Below the pieces are notes generated by a model. The model made no database searches. It saw nothing but the letters and a program-made list of their open reading frames with translations, and was not told the origin of the DNA. 64,000 bases of DNA from the NCBI RefSeq assembly GCF_004369225.1, contig NZ_QFFZ01000007.1, forward strand, positions 1-64,000, read 5' to 3'. The translations under genes and the position numbers were made by a program. Origin of the DNA: Pelotomaculum propionicicum. GTDB lineage: Bacteria > Bacillota > Desulfotomaculia > Desulfotomaculales > Pelotomaculaceae. Below, one piece after another: positions 35,021 through 44,152 of the stretch; position 1 is the first letter of the stretch; every line of letters begins with the position of its first letter.

Positions 35021-37027
35021 ATGAGAAAGGCTTTAACTGACAAAATTCTGATTTTAGGTGTGGATGGTTTGGACCCCCGGTTAACGGTTAAATATGTTAA
35101 TAAGGGTTTAATGCCAAACCTAAAAAAACTAATTGATCTTGGTGCACAGCGTGAAGATTTGGTTATGTTAGGCGGTCAGCCAACGGGAACGCCACCGATG
35201 TGGACAACATTAGCAACTGGGGCATATCCGGTTACCCACGGAATTACATGTTTCCATAAACAGTCGAAAGAAGATTTAGATGTTATGGAATATGCCTTAG
35301 ATTCAAGACTTTGTAAGGCCGAGCAATTATGGAATGTTTTTGCTGAAGCCGGCAAAAAGACATTAGTATGGCATTGGCCCGGCAGTTCTTGGCCGCCAAG
35401 CTCTCAAAACCCTAATCTGCATGTAGTTGACGGTACCAGCCCTGGCGCTCCGAATATGGCTTCCGCGCAGGTTGAGGGCGAAATTGTGCTCGTGGCCAGT
35501 GATAAGACGGAAGCGGTGCATTTTAGGGCTAAAGCCGCTACTGATGCAAATGTGCCATGTGTTATTACAGACTTGAAACCCGGTTCTGACTTTATGCCAA
35601 TGAGTGAAGAAGTTAAATTACTCTCTCAACGCCACCTGATTCTAAAGGAAACTGACGGCGAAATGGGTCTGTCAGATACACCATTTGATGTGGTATTATC
35701 GCCAATTAAAGACGCAAAGGGCTGGGTTGCCGCACCGGCGGATGCCAAAGAATTTACAGTTTTGTTTTCAGGCGGATTGATTCGCCGGCCAAGTTTGATT
35801 TTGAAAAATTCCCAGGGAATTTACGATAAAGTTGCAATTTATAAGTCCAAGAAAGAAGACACACCGGTTGTAGTCTTAGATAATGATGTTTTTACCAGAG
35901 AAATCATTGATGAATCCATTAAAGATGACATTCATTATATTGTCAATCGTAATATGCGGGTTTTGGAAATTGCTGAAGATGGAACATATCTGAAAATGTG
36001 GATTTCCGCCGCTATGAATATTGCTGAAGACAGCGTATGGCATCCCAGATATCTTTATAAACTGGTTACAGAAAATGTGGGCTACCCGACACCGACTTCT
36101 ATGGTGGGCGGCGCAGACAAAGCGTTAATAAGCAAATGTATGAAAGCCAATTGGGATTCCTCCAAGGATTGGCAGGCGGCTGCGATGAACCTGCTGATTG
36201 AAAAAGAAAATTACGATGTTGTTTTCTCACATTTTCATAACATTGACCTCCAGTCGCACATGATTGTTAAACACATGAAGGGAAATGCCAAGCTGTCGGA
36301 AGCAGATTATGCTAAATTCGTTGAAGACGTCTATGTGCAGACCGATGAATACATCGCGGAATTTCTACATCTGTTAGATAAAAACTGGACAATATTCGTT
36401 ATTTCTGACCACGCTGCCGTTTGTCCCGAGCACGGCCCTCATTTCATCGGTGATATGCTGGGTGTTAATGTGCGGGTCATGCAAGAATTGGGCTTTACCG
36501 CATTGAAGAAGGATGCCGCCGGCAATGAATTGCCTGAAATTGACTGGGCGAACACCAAGGCTATCGCCAACCGCGCTAACCATATTTACTTAAACATCAA
36601 AGGCAGAGATAAATATGGCATCATTGATCCAAAAGACCAATATGAGGTTGAAGAAGAAATCATGACCGCACTTTATGGTTACAAAGACAAAAAGACAGGG
36701 CATAGAGTTATAGCTGTGGCATTAAGAAACAAAGATGCTCTTCTGCTGGGTATGGGCGGTCCTGAGAGCGGCGATATCATATATTGGACTGCGGAAGGTT
36801 ACAATTATGACCATTTCGATTGTCTGTCAACCACCCTGGGCTATGGGGATACTTCAGTTTCACCGATTTTCATTGGTGCGGGCCCGGGCTTAAAAAAAGG
36901 CTTCAAAACAGACCGTATCATCCGCCAGGTAGACTTTGCACCGACGATCGCGGTGTTAGGCGGTGTGAGAATGCCCGCACAATGTGAAGGGGCGCCGGTA
37001 TATCAGATTCTTTCTGAAGAATTCTAA
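35021..37027 (+). CDS. Type I phosphodiesterase/nucleotide pyrophosphatase-like enzyme
   Basis: 668 aa of the alkaline phosphatase superfamily. Metal ligands are recognisable: GVDGLDPRL at 14-22, the PTGTPPMWTTLATG nucleophile region near 55, HNIDLQSH near 407, ISDHA near 460 and HGPH soon after. A long insert between the nucleophile region and the second metal half (about 140-400) is unlike small family members. No signal peptide, so it is probably cytosolic. AAGGAGA precedes ATG. With the MFS gene downstream it forms a substrate-use module controlled by the LysR gene. Substrate unknown: a phosphodiester, phosphonate or sulfate ester are all possible. Confidence 0.82.
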   Translation: MRKALTDKILILGVDGLDPRLTVKYVNKGLMPNLKKLIDLGAQREDLVMLGGQPTGTPPMWTTLATGAYPVTHGITCFHKQSKEDLDVMEYALDSRLCKAEQLWNVFAEAGKKTLVWHWPGSSWPPSSQNPNLHVVDGTSPGAPNMASAQVEGEIVLVASDKTEAVHFRAKAATDANVPCVITDLKPGSDFMPMSEEVKLLSQRHLILKETDGEMGLSDTPFDVVLSPIKDAKGWVAAPADAKEFTVLFSGGLIRRPSLILKNSQGIYDKVAIYKSKKEDTPVVVLDNDVFTREIIDESIKDDIHYIVNRNMRVLEIAEDGTYLKMWISAAMNIAEDSVWHPRYLYKLVTENVGYPTPTSMVGGADKALISKCMKANWDSSKDWQAAAMNLLIEKENYDVVFSHFHNIDLQSHMIVKHMKGNAKLSEADYAKFVEDVYVQTDEYIAEFLHLLDKNWTIFVISDHAAVCPEHGPHFIGDMLGVNVRVMQELGFTALKKDAAGNELPEIDWANTKAIANRANHIYLNIKGRDKYGIIDPKDQYEVEEEIMTALYGYKDKKTGHRVIAVALRNKDALLLGMGGPESGDIIYWTAEGYNYDHFDCLSTTLGYGDTSVSPIFIGAGPGLKKGFKTDRIIRQVDFAPTIAVLGGVRMPAQCEGAPVYQILSEEF

Positions 37028-37051
37028 ACGTGACCTACATTATTATCAGAG

Positions 37052-37087
37052 TTACCGGAGAGAAATATACTAATTTCTCTCCGGTAA
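37052..37087. promoter_or_regulatory. Perfect 15-bp hairpin between island genes
   Basis: TTACCGGAGAGAAAT and its exact complement surround a six-base loop. No T run follows, so it is not a typical terminator; mRNA stabilisation, attenuation or a protein site is possible. A TTACTT-N18-TATAAT promoter (37123-37152) for the MFS gene lies just downstream. Confidence 0.55.
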
Positions 37088-37233
37088 TGAAGAATGATAT
37101 GAGAAATAAAAGATTTGGAGTATTACTTATATTGCGCCTAATTTAGTATAATATTTCACTAATTAGTATTCCGGGGACAAAAGGACAATCTAGAAGGAAT
37201 ATGAAAGAAAAAAGTATTGGAGGTATGTAACCT

Positions 37234-38586
37234 ATGTCAGGAAATTCCCCAATCCCCGTAGGAAGCAAGGCATTCTTTGATGGCTATAAAATCAGTTTAA
37301 TTCAAAAAAGATTTCTAATTATTGCAGCCATTGCCTATGTGTTTGATCAAATGGATGTCATCAACTTTGGTTTTGTAGCTCCGGTTCTGATCAAGAACTA
37401 TGGTTGGACGATGCAACAGGTTGCCAATGTTAATTCATTCAATATGTTTGGTATGTTCCTTGGGGCAATATTTGGCGGGTGGCTTGCTGATAAAATTGGG
37501 CGTAAGAAAGGGCTGCTTACATGTATCCTTATATTTTCCCTATCTTCACTGTTAAACGCTTTGTTTTCTCAGTATAACATATTTTTGGTTATGCGCACTC
37601 TGACAGGGTTCGGCACAATCGGTATGGTTACCATAGCAATGGCCTATATATCTGAAATGATGCCGTCTGAATTCAGAGGCAAGTACCAGGCTTTAACCAT
37701 CGCTGTTGGGGTGACAGGTATGCCCATAAGTTCAATATTTGCTAAAATAATGATTCCTCTTTCTTTTGATTCCTGGAGGTATGTCTTTATATTAGGCGCA
37801 TTAGGGATAGTTTTGGTTATTGTTGGCGCATCATGGCTAAAAGAATCCCCTCGCTGGCTTGTTGCTAAAGGACGCTTTGATGATGCGGCAAAGTTGTTGG
37901 ATGAAATCGTGCCCGGTGCCAAACTTCCTGAAAATGCTGCTGAACTAGGTAAGAATAAGGATTCCGGTTATTTATCAACATTCAAGATTATGTTTAGCAG
38001 GGGCTATATTAAAAGGACTTTTACGTTGTTTATGGTTGTTTTTGGTGCTACCCTGGGTTCATTCTATCTATCGAACTTTTACCCGACAGTGCATACCCAA
38101 ATGGGATTTGCTCAGGCGGTAGTTCTAAATCTCGCGATATGTCAATTATTATTAAATCCAGTAGGTGATTACTTAGTCGCATTTGTTTCAGACAAAGGAG
38201 GAAGAAAAACTCCACTTGTTGCCTTATTTATTATTTATGGTTGTTTATTTATCATACAGGGTATGTTTAAAACTGTGCTTCCGATATCAATTATGCTATT
38301 AGTCAAAGGGCTTTTTGTTTCGGCAGCAATGACGCTGACTTGGACCTATCTGGCGGAATCCTTTCCAACGCATGTTAGAACCAGTGCTACCGGCATATTA
38401 TTCGGTTCAGGCAGATTAATCGCGTCATTCACCTTATTTACAGTACCTATGATCTACCAGGCGTATGGTTACTTTGGTATTAACTTTGTTAATGGCTTGA
38501 TCTATATCGTTCCTGCCATAATAGTGATATTCTTGGGAGATAAAACAGCTACTGTTCCTTTGGAAAAATTAAATCCTCCCAGGTGA
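37234..38586 (+). CDS. MFS transporter, sugar-porter/AAHS type
   Basis: 450 aa with 12 hydrophobic segments. Signature loops are GGWLADKIGRKKG (2-3) and the central SWLKESPRWLVAKGRFDDA, which is typical of sugar and aromatic-acid symporters. DQMDVINFGFVAP in helix 1 resembles the D...D..N pattern of aromatic acid:proton symporters. TTGGAGGTATG lies before the ATG. AT-rich codons match its island neighbours. It probably imports the substrate, or the product's precursor, of the upstream phosphodiesterase. Confidence 0.87.
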   Translation: MSGNSPIPVGSKAFFDGYKISLIQKRFLIIAAIAYVFDQMDVINFGFVAPVLIKNYGWTMQQVANVNSFNMFGMFLGAIFGGWLADKIGRKKGLLTCILIFSLSSLLNALFSQYNIFLVMRTLTGFGTIGMVTIAMAYISEMMPSEFRGKYQALTIAVGVTGMPISSIFAKIMIPLSFDSWRYVFILGALGIVLVIVGASWLKESPRWLVAKGRFDDAAKLLDEIVPGAKLPENAAELGKNKDSGYLSTFKIMFSRGYIKRTFTLFMVVFGATLGSFYLSNFYPTVHTQMGFAQAVVLNLAICQLLLNPVGDYLVAFVSDKGGRKTPLVALFIIYGCLFIIQGMFKTVLPISIMLLVKGLFVSAAMTLTWTYLAESFPTHVRTSATGILFGSGRLIASFTLFTVPMIYQAYGYFGINFVNGLIYIVPAIIVIFLGDKTATVPLEKLNPPR

Positions 38587-38747
38587 GAGCACGGCAAGTT
38601 AAAGATTATAGAACCCGGGAGTAATAACTATACCCTGTACCTATCCTGGCGGGAGATCGGCTGCCGGCCCATTTCTCGCCAGGAGTTGAACTTGTTTTTT
38701 AGAAGATATTTGAATCTATTCTTACTTAGCAAATTAGCTAAACATTA

Positions 38748-38790
38748 ACTCCTCCAACAGGCTTTATACACTTTGGGGGAGTCAATTTTT
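38748..38790 (+). terminator. Terminator at right end of island
   Basis: ACTCCTCCAA pairs with TTGGGGGAGT across 15 bases, followed by CAATTTTT. A second GC-rich hairpin, CCTGGCGGGAGA with TTTCTCGCCAGG, lies at 38645-38682. Confidence 0.65.
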
Positions 38791-38855
38791 CAATAAAATA
38801 ACGTGTTATATTTACATTCTGGTATCAAGAAAAATATATAACGGAGGCAACAACA

Positions 38856-39176
38856 ATGGAACTCAAAAACCTGAACGCGGTCACCTTCGAAGAAATAGTA
38901 TACGACAACTGCGAGAACTGCCTGGTGGTATTCAGCCGGAAAACCTGTCACGTGTGCGCCGAAGTGGTGCCCATGGTAGAAGAGACGGCAGAGAAGTACA
39001 AAGATAAATTGGGATTTTACCACGTTGATGTGGAAGAACAGAAAGACTTATACAACAGATTCTCACTTCGAGGAGTGCCGCAGTTGCTGTTCTTTAAAGA
39101 CGGTGAGTATCAATACAAGCTCGCCGGTAAAGTCGAGGAAGAACAGTTGGAAGAAAAGATTGAAGAATTACTGTAA
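38856..39176 (+). CDS. Atypical thioredoxin (CHVC active site)
   Basis: 106 aa with a full thioredoxin fold: beta strand NCLVVFSRKTCHVC, helix, then YHVDVEEQ, RGVPQLLFFKDGEYQYKLAG with the cis-proline. The active site reads KTCHVC instead of WCGPC, so the tryptophan and the proline of the dipeptide are both lost; the redox potential should differ. GGAGGCAACAACA precedes ATG. It is first gene of a two-gene operon with a reductase-like flavoprotein. GC-rich, unlike the island to its left. Confidence 0.85.
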   Translation: MELKNLNAVTFEEIVYDNCENCLVVFSRKTCHVCAEVVPMVEETAEKYKDKLGFYHVDVEEQKDLYNRFSLRGVPQLLFFKDGEYQYKLAGKVEEEQLEEKIEELL

Positions 39177-39206
39177 AAACATATTCATCATTGAGGTGAT
39201 TAGTTA

Positions 39207-40409
39207 ATGTCAGTATACGATCTGCTAATACTCGGCGGAGGCCCCGCCGGCCTCGCCGCCGGTATCTACGGAGCAAGAGCCAAACTCAAAACAGCCATCC
39301 TGGAAAAAGGCGCCGTAGGCGGCATGGCCTTCACCACCAGGGAGATGGTCAACTACCCCGGCTTTAAATCCACCACAGGCCCCGATTTAATGAAAACCAT
39401 GGCCAGCCACGCCAAAGAATTCGGCGCTGAAATAATCAAAGGTCAAATAACAGAAGTAGAACTGGACGGAGAAATAAAAACAGTCAAAACAAAAAAAGGT
39501 GACCAGTACCAGGCCAGAGCGGTGATCCTGGCCCCTGGCTCCCAGCCCCGCCTGCTTAACATACCGGGCGAGAAAAAGCTGAGAGGCAGCGGCGTGTCCT
39601 ACTGCGCCACCTGCGACGCCGAATTCTACGAAGATTTGACCGTGGTGGTCGTCGGCAACGGAGACGCCGCCATAGAAGAAGCCGTCTACATCACCAAGTA
39701 CGCCAGCAAGGTTATCGTGATCGTCATCCACGACGAAGGAATCGTGGACTGCAACAAGGCCAGCGCCGAAAAAGCCTTCAATAACCCCAAGATAGAATTC
39801 GTCTGGAACTCCGTACTGGCCGAAATCAAAGGCCGGGAAAACGTCGAGGCGGTAGTGGTCAAAAACCTGAAGACCGGAGAGCACACAGAAGTAAAAGCCG
39901 AAGGAGTCTTCATCTACGTGGGCATGGTGCCCGAGACAGAATTCTTGCAAGGCAAAGTAGAGTTAGACGAGCGAGGCTACATTCCAACCAACGAGATGAT
40001 GGAGACCAATGTCGACGGCGTGTGCGCTGCGGGAGACGCCAGGGTAAAATACCTGCGCCAGGTGGTGACCGCGGCCAGTGACGGCGCCGTGGCGGCAGTG
40101 ACAGTAGAGAGATACCTTGCCGAAGAAGACGACTTCAAAGAGAACGTGTTGAACGCGGACAAGCCTGTGCTGCTGGCCTTCTGGAGCCCGGCGGATGAAG
40201 CAAGCATAGACGTGGTAGCCAGGCTGGAGCAGACAGTGGTGGAGAGCGGGAACAAAGTAAAGCTGGTTAAAGTGGACATGTCGAGGAAGAAAAGGATCGC
40301 CCGGCGGTACAACGTGACAGGGACACCGGCAGCCCTGCTGCTCAAGGAAGGCAAGATTGTACGCGATATAACCGGAGTCTTTGAAGCGGTTTGGGGTGAC
40401 GAGCTCTAG
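39207..40409 (+). CDS. Thioredoxin reductase-like flavoprotein with C-terminal Trx fold
   Basis: 400 aa. Residues 1-300 are a thioredoxin reductase: FAD motif GGGPAGLAAGIYG, redox CATC near 135 and AAGDARVKYLRQ. The nucleotide site GNGDAAIEEA is kept, but the HRRxxxR segment that binds the NADPH phosphate reads VIHDEGIVDC, so NADPH use is doubtful. Residues 315-400 are a second thioredoxin fold in which FWSPADEA replaces the WCGPC site, with no cysteines. Start from GAGGTGATTAG. It probably reduces the CHVC thioredoxin encoded before it; NADH, ferredoxin or another donor is possible. Confidence 0.85.
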   Translation: MSVYDLLILGGGPAGLAAGIYGARAKLKTAILEKGAVGGMAFTTREMVNYPGFKSTTGPDLMKTMASHAKEFGAEIIKGQITEVELDGEIKTVKTKKGDQYQARAVILAPGSQPRLLNIPGEKKLRGSGVSYCATCDAEFYEDLTVVVVGNGDAAIEEAVYITKYASKVIVIVIHDEGIVDCNKASAEKAFNNPKIEFVWNSVLAEIKGRENVEAVVVKNLKTGEHTEVKAEGVFIYVGMVPETEFLQGKVELDERGYIPTNEMMETNVDGVCAAGDARVKYLRQVVTAASDGAVAAVTVERYLAEEDDFKENVLNADKPVLLAFWSPADEASIDVVARLEQTVVESGNKVKLVKVDMSRKKRIARRYNVTGTPAALLLKEGKIVRDITGVFEAVWGDEL

Positions 40410-40933
40410 TGATTCCAATAATACTTAAGATTTGTGGGGATTGAGAGACAAATGGCATAAAAGATAGAAAAACTATTAAGGTAAATCAAGCTGTTACCAT
40501 AATTTCATAAGCAAAAAAAATTACTATTTTGTCTTGAATGAAATCCATAGGACATATTTAAAGCCAGGCTCATGTGCCTGGCTTGATTGATCTTCAAACA
40601 AAACATGTCGTTTAAGTTATTTTTGAACAGTAAACTTTTATATGGATATCTTCCCCAAGGACAAGAAATATTGGGACAAATATTAGGATATGCCAGAATA
40701 ATTACAACTTGAGATGCTTATGTTAGAGGTTGCAATCTCTAAATTAAGCCAGGGTCTCTTGGCAATTCAGCAAAATTATAAATGTAAAAAGTTCATTGCA
40801 GTAAGATTGCTGTAAAAGGTTTTATTAATACCTGTTAAGCCTTAAAATCAAGGTATAATGTGCTATGTTTATCATCCTTTATTAATGATAAAATAAGCGC
40901 AGGACAGTTTTTCCCCTGGAAGGAGGAGCACCG
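40410..40933. promoter_or_regulatory. Non-coding gap with hairpin and promoter
   Basis: AAGCCAGGC and GCCTGGCTT (40561-40584) form a 9-bp stem with a poor T tail, a weak terminator for the reductase operon. Nearer the next gene TATAAT at 40854-40859 has a CTGTTA 16 bases upstream as a possible -35. The remaining AT-rich sequence shows no gene. Confidence 0.55.
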
Positions 40934-41779
40934 TTGGATGCAACGGGAAAATACTTGTCAACCGCCGAGGTGGGTGAGGCTCTGGGCATCACCCCGGCCG
41001 CGGTGCGCCGCCTGGTCCGCGAGGGTCTGCTGGAAGTAAAGGAAAGGAAGCTTTATAAAACTGGGGAAGATTATTATTTTGATCAGGCCGAGGTGCAGGA
41101 CCTGCTGCCCCAAATGCCCGGGTTTAAAAGAAAGTGGCAGAATGAGGAAGACAGCCGCCTGGGGGCGAGGAAAGCCGCTTTTATGAGGCTGGCGGCGGTG
41201 AAAAAGACGCTCCGGCACGGGGATATTAAAAACAATTTCCTGCTTTCCCTGGAGAGTTATCCTGAAAAAACTGCGGCGCTGCTGCGGGCTTCTTATTTCT
41301 TATATCATTTAAACCATTTCGCCAAAGGCGGGGAAGAATACCTTTATGATTTAAAAGAAAAAGTGATCAGGAAATTCCTGCTTGATTATACACCGGAAAA
41401 TGGTCTGGAGGTTTCTTTTATAAAAGGCGGCCCCAGAGTGTACCTTTGCGCCGCCTGCCGGTCAAAAGCCAAAAACATGGGACTGGACTACAGCAAGTAT
41501 AAAAGTATTTATGATGGCTGCCCGCAGTGCAGGAAAGAAAATGATTATTACAGCCTGTTCGAATTCAAAGTGGAATATGGTGAGCACCGTTTCTGTTTTC
41601 ACACTCCCTACCATATTGCCAGGAAGTGGTTTGAGGAAGGAAGGGGGCTGCCCGGTAAAACCAGTGAAAGAGGCAAGGAGGAAGCCTTTCCTTTCGGCCG
41701 ACCTATATCGGAAGCTGAAGCGAGGGCGGTTACCCTGGACGAGGTTACCAGGGAATTGACATCTTTTCTCGGAGGCTGA
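40934..41779 (+). CDS. HTH and zinc-ribbon protein paired with SIR2 gene
   Basis: 281 aa. Residues 8-60 form an excisionase/MerR-like helix-turn-helix (STAEVGEALGIT, AAVRRLVREGLLEV). A helical middle follows, then a zinc site: CAAC near 172 and CPQC near 195. TTG start seven bases after AAGGAGGAG. The SIR2-like gene starts 3 bases after its stop. The HTH motif resembles one in the helicase at 44.2-47.8 kb (LGIT.SQVRRLVEEG). A DNA- or RNA-binding partner or regulator of the SIR2 protein is the likely role; no family name is known to me. Confidence 0.75.
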   Translation: MDATGKYLSTAEVGEALGITPAAVRRLVREGLLEVKERKLYKTGEDYYFDQAEVQDLLPQMPGFKRKWQNEEDSRLGARKAAFMRLAAVKKTLRHGDIKNNFLLSLESYPEKTAALLRASYFLYHLNHFAKGGEEYLYDLKEKVIRKFLLDYTPENGLEVSFIKGGPRVYLCAACRSKAKNMGLDYSKYKSIYDGCPQCRKENDYYSLFEFKVEYGEHRFCFHTPYHIARKWFEEGRGLPGKTSERGKEEAFPFGRPISEAEARAVTLDEVTRELTSFLGG

Positions 41780-41782
41780 TGT

Positions 41783-42757
41783 GTGGTGAAAACAGTCTAC
41801 ATTCTCGGCGCCGGAGCTTCCGCCGCGGAAGGGGCGCCGGTGGTGCGCAATTTTCTGCGGGTGGCTTACCGCTATTTTAAAGAAGAACGCAATGAAACCG
41901 ATCTTGATATTGTATGGGATTTTCTTGAGCATTTTTACGGTCAAAGGACAAAAATCAGTTCAGGCGAGGATTTGGACCGCTACCCGGGCATAGATGAAAT
42001 ATTTAATATCGTTGATTGGTATCTGCTGCACAACCAGGCTTTCTCCAGGCGTTTCTCCAGGCCAAGGCTGTTCCATTTAAAAAATGCGCTGGTAAAACTG
42101 ATCAGCATGACCCTGGACAGGTCACTGCCGCCGCAGGAGGGGATACATCATTCATTCGTTACGGGAGTGCTGGGTAAAGGAAAAGAGCCGCCTACTTTTA
42201 TCTCGCTTAATTATGACATAGTCCTGGACAAGGCGCTGCGCGGGGCGGGCTACGCTCTGGAGTACGGCTTTTACGGCAGTCACGGCGACCACCTCGCATC
42301 ACGTAAAAAAATTCCCCTGTATAAGCTGCACGGCTCGCTCAACTGGTCTTTTTGCCCGCTCTGCGGGGAAATATCGGAGCATGAGGAAAAAGTGGCCCAC
42401 CTCCTGTTCGGCAGCGGCAATAACATTACCTGCCCCTACTGCGGGGGGGAAAACTCCCAGGCCATTATCATAGCTCCGACCCTTTATAAATCTTATAAGA
42501 TAAGCAGGCTGCAAAACATTTGGGACGGGGCGGTAGGCGCGATAAGCCACTCCGACCGGCTGGTCATTATCGGCTATTCTCTGGAGGCCGCCGATACCTC
42601 TTTTATCGCTACCATTAAAAGGGCGTTGAACGCGCCTGATAAGAACAGGGAAATTGTGGTGGTGAACCCGAATGAGCGGGCCTGCAAACGTTACCTGCAG
42701 ATTTTTGGGGAGGGATGCGAAATTCACTGCACCGGTTTCACCGGACAGGTGATTTAA
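41783..42757 (+). CDS. SIR2-like NAD-dependent protein with zinc finger
   Basis: 324 aa. NAD-site features of the sirtuin fold are present: ILGAGASAAEGAP at 6-18, SLNYDIVLDKAL near 141, and the catalytic histidine in KLHGSLNW near 182, directly followed by a Cys4 finger (CPLC near 192, CPYC near 217) as in true sirtuins. It then has GYSLEAADTSF and a Rossmann end IVVVNPN. GTG start with GGAGG. Coupled to the HTH-zinc gene. SIR2 domains act as deacylases or, in phage defence, as NAD hydrolases; lack of a fused sensor leaves this open. Confidence 0.82.
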   Translation: MVKTVYILGAGASAAEGAPVVRNFLRVAYRYFKEERNETDLDIVWDFLEHFYGQRTKISSGEDLDRYPGIDEIFNIVDWYLLHNQAFSRRFSRPRLFHLKNALVKLISMTLDRSLPPQEGIHHSFVTGVLGKGKEPPTFISLNYDIVLDKALRGAGYALEYGFYGSHGDHLASRKKIPLYKLHGSLNWSFCPLCGEISEHEEKVAHLLFGSGNNITCPYCGGENSQAIIIAPTLYKSYKISRLQNIWDGAVGAISHSDRLVIIGYSLEAADTSFIATIKRALNAPDKNREIVVVNPNERACKRYLQIFGEGCEIHCTGFTGQVI

Positions 42758-42839
42758 TCACAAATGAGTATGATTTTAATTCCCACCCGATGAGAAAGTA
42801 AAGCCTGATAACCAGGATCCTTTTGCCGGTATCTAGAGT

Positions 42840-43904
42840 CTACTTCATGACTCCCAGCACGCCGAGCACCACTTCCAGCAGGATCAGGACAATGATCGTC
42901 AGTTCAAGGAGCTCGGAGCGCTGGTTGATGATACGGTTGCTGAGCATGGTGTAGCTCTGGGTGATGATGTTGATTTTTCTGTTTATGCTTTCTTCCCAGG
43001 CCCTGGTGCGGAAGATGGAGAGGGCGGTCCCGTAGATGCGGGCATAGAATACGTCTTCGGTTACTTTCAGTGAATTATCAATGCGTTCGGTGATTTCAGT
43101 AACGTCAGCGATTAATTCGGTCAGCTGGTTCATAATCCGCCGGTAGCGGCCCAGGCGCCTGATGCTGGCGGTTTTTTCCGCTTCTTCGATGGCGTTGTAC
43201 ATTTTCTCCATCTCACCGGTCAGGAGGTTGTCATAGTAGCGCAGCTCCAGCAGTTGGGAGTTGGCGAATTCGAGCAGGTCGGGTATATCGGCGCTCCCGG
43301 TGGCATCATAGATCAGGGCTGAGTCCCAGGTAATAATGGCCAGGTCGTCAAGGCCGTAAGAAAAGGAGTTGCGGAGAGTCTCCCGGCGGACCTGTTCACT
43401 CACCGGTTCACTTTCGGCCAGGAGCAAAGGCACAGGATCCCAGCTTTGATCCCACCTCTGGAAATAATAAACGGTAAAATCCTCGATAAACCCATTGTAA
43501 TCCTCTTTAACCAGTGCGCCTGCAAGTGTCCTGCGGGTTAGGTCCAGCATCCCGGCAAAGAAAGATTCAATATTTTCGTCATTGTAAAGGTCGACGGCCA
43601 GGTTTCTGATCTCTTCGTAAGCAGCGTTTTCCGGCAGAGGTAAGCGCATAATTATGCCGATTACCCCCAGGTCATAAACCTTGCCTGTAACATTAGTTTT
43701 AAAAATTCGCCCGCCGATGGACACGGTGTGCTCACCCAGTTCAAAAGCCACCGGCGGGTTCTTAAACTGGACCGATTTCGGCTTGACCCTGGCAAGCCGC
43801 ACCCTGGATGTCTGGCGCTCACGGGCCAGGATTGTTTCTACCTGTTCCAGCTTGATTTCCTCGGCCACATCGAACAGGCGGTAAACCCAAATAGAGTTTG
43901 CCAT
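42840..43904 (-). CDS. RMD1/YagE (DUF155) family protein
   Basis: About 354 aa. The C-terminal third matches the DUF155 pattern: KVTEDVFYARIYGTALSIF, then REWE-like RAWEESINRK and a final hydrophobic helix (about 330-352). The protein is otherwise soluble, so it should be tail-anchored. ATG 43904 follows AAGGTGAGG; GTG 43919 would place the ribosome site inside the gene. Eukaryotic relatives sit in mitochondria; the bacterial role is unknown. Convergent with the SIR2 gene. Confidence 0.82.
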   Translation of the reverse strand: MANSIWVYRLFDVAEEIKLEQVETILARERQTSRVRLARVKPKSVQFKNPPVAFELGEHTVSIGGRIFKTNVTGKVYDLGVIGIIMRLPLPENAAYEEIRNLAVDLYNDENIESFFAGMLDLTRRTLAGALVKEDYNGFIEDFTVYYFQRWDQSWDPVPLLLAESEPVSEQVRRETLRNSFSYGLDDLAIITWDSALIYDATGSADIPDLLEFANSQLLELRYYDNLLTGEMEKMYNAIEEAEKTASIRRLGRYRRIMNQLTELIADVTEITERIDNSLKVTEDVFYARIYGTALSIFRTRAWEESINRKINIITQSYTMLSNRIINQRSELLELTIIVLILLEVVLGVLGVMK

Positions 43905-43924
43905 AAGAAATAACCTCACCTTAT

Positions 43925-44107
43925 AGGTAATAGGTCGTAAGCCATTTTAGTAGTAGGTCGTAGGTCGTAGGCTGTAGGCCGTAGGTATATCCTGCATTCC
44001 TTTCGGGTCTTTTTGCCCCAAGCACATAGCCTTATGACCCTATGCTTATACCCTGAAAATATTTTACTTACGACTTACGGCTTACGGCCTACGACTTGTT
44101 ACTACAG
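43925..44107. repeat. GTCGTAGG-rich palindromic repeat
   Basis: Left arm: units of the form GGTCGTAGG, GGCTGTAGG, GGCCGTAGG in tandem (43950-43986). Right arm: the complementary series CTTACGACTTACGGC, CTTACGGCCTACGAC (44067-44097). It separates the RMD1-like gene from the helicase gene. Confidence 0.7.
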
Positions 44108-44152
44108 CATATCGCTTATTGAAAAGGGGAGCAGGGACAGATCCCCTGCCTC

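Noticed and set aside
43925-44107. CRISPR array
   Set aside because: The GTCGTAGG units are adjacent and degenerate, have no spacers and form one palindrome. No cas gene is present.
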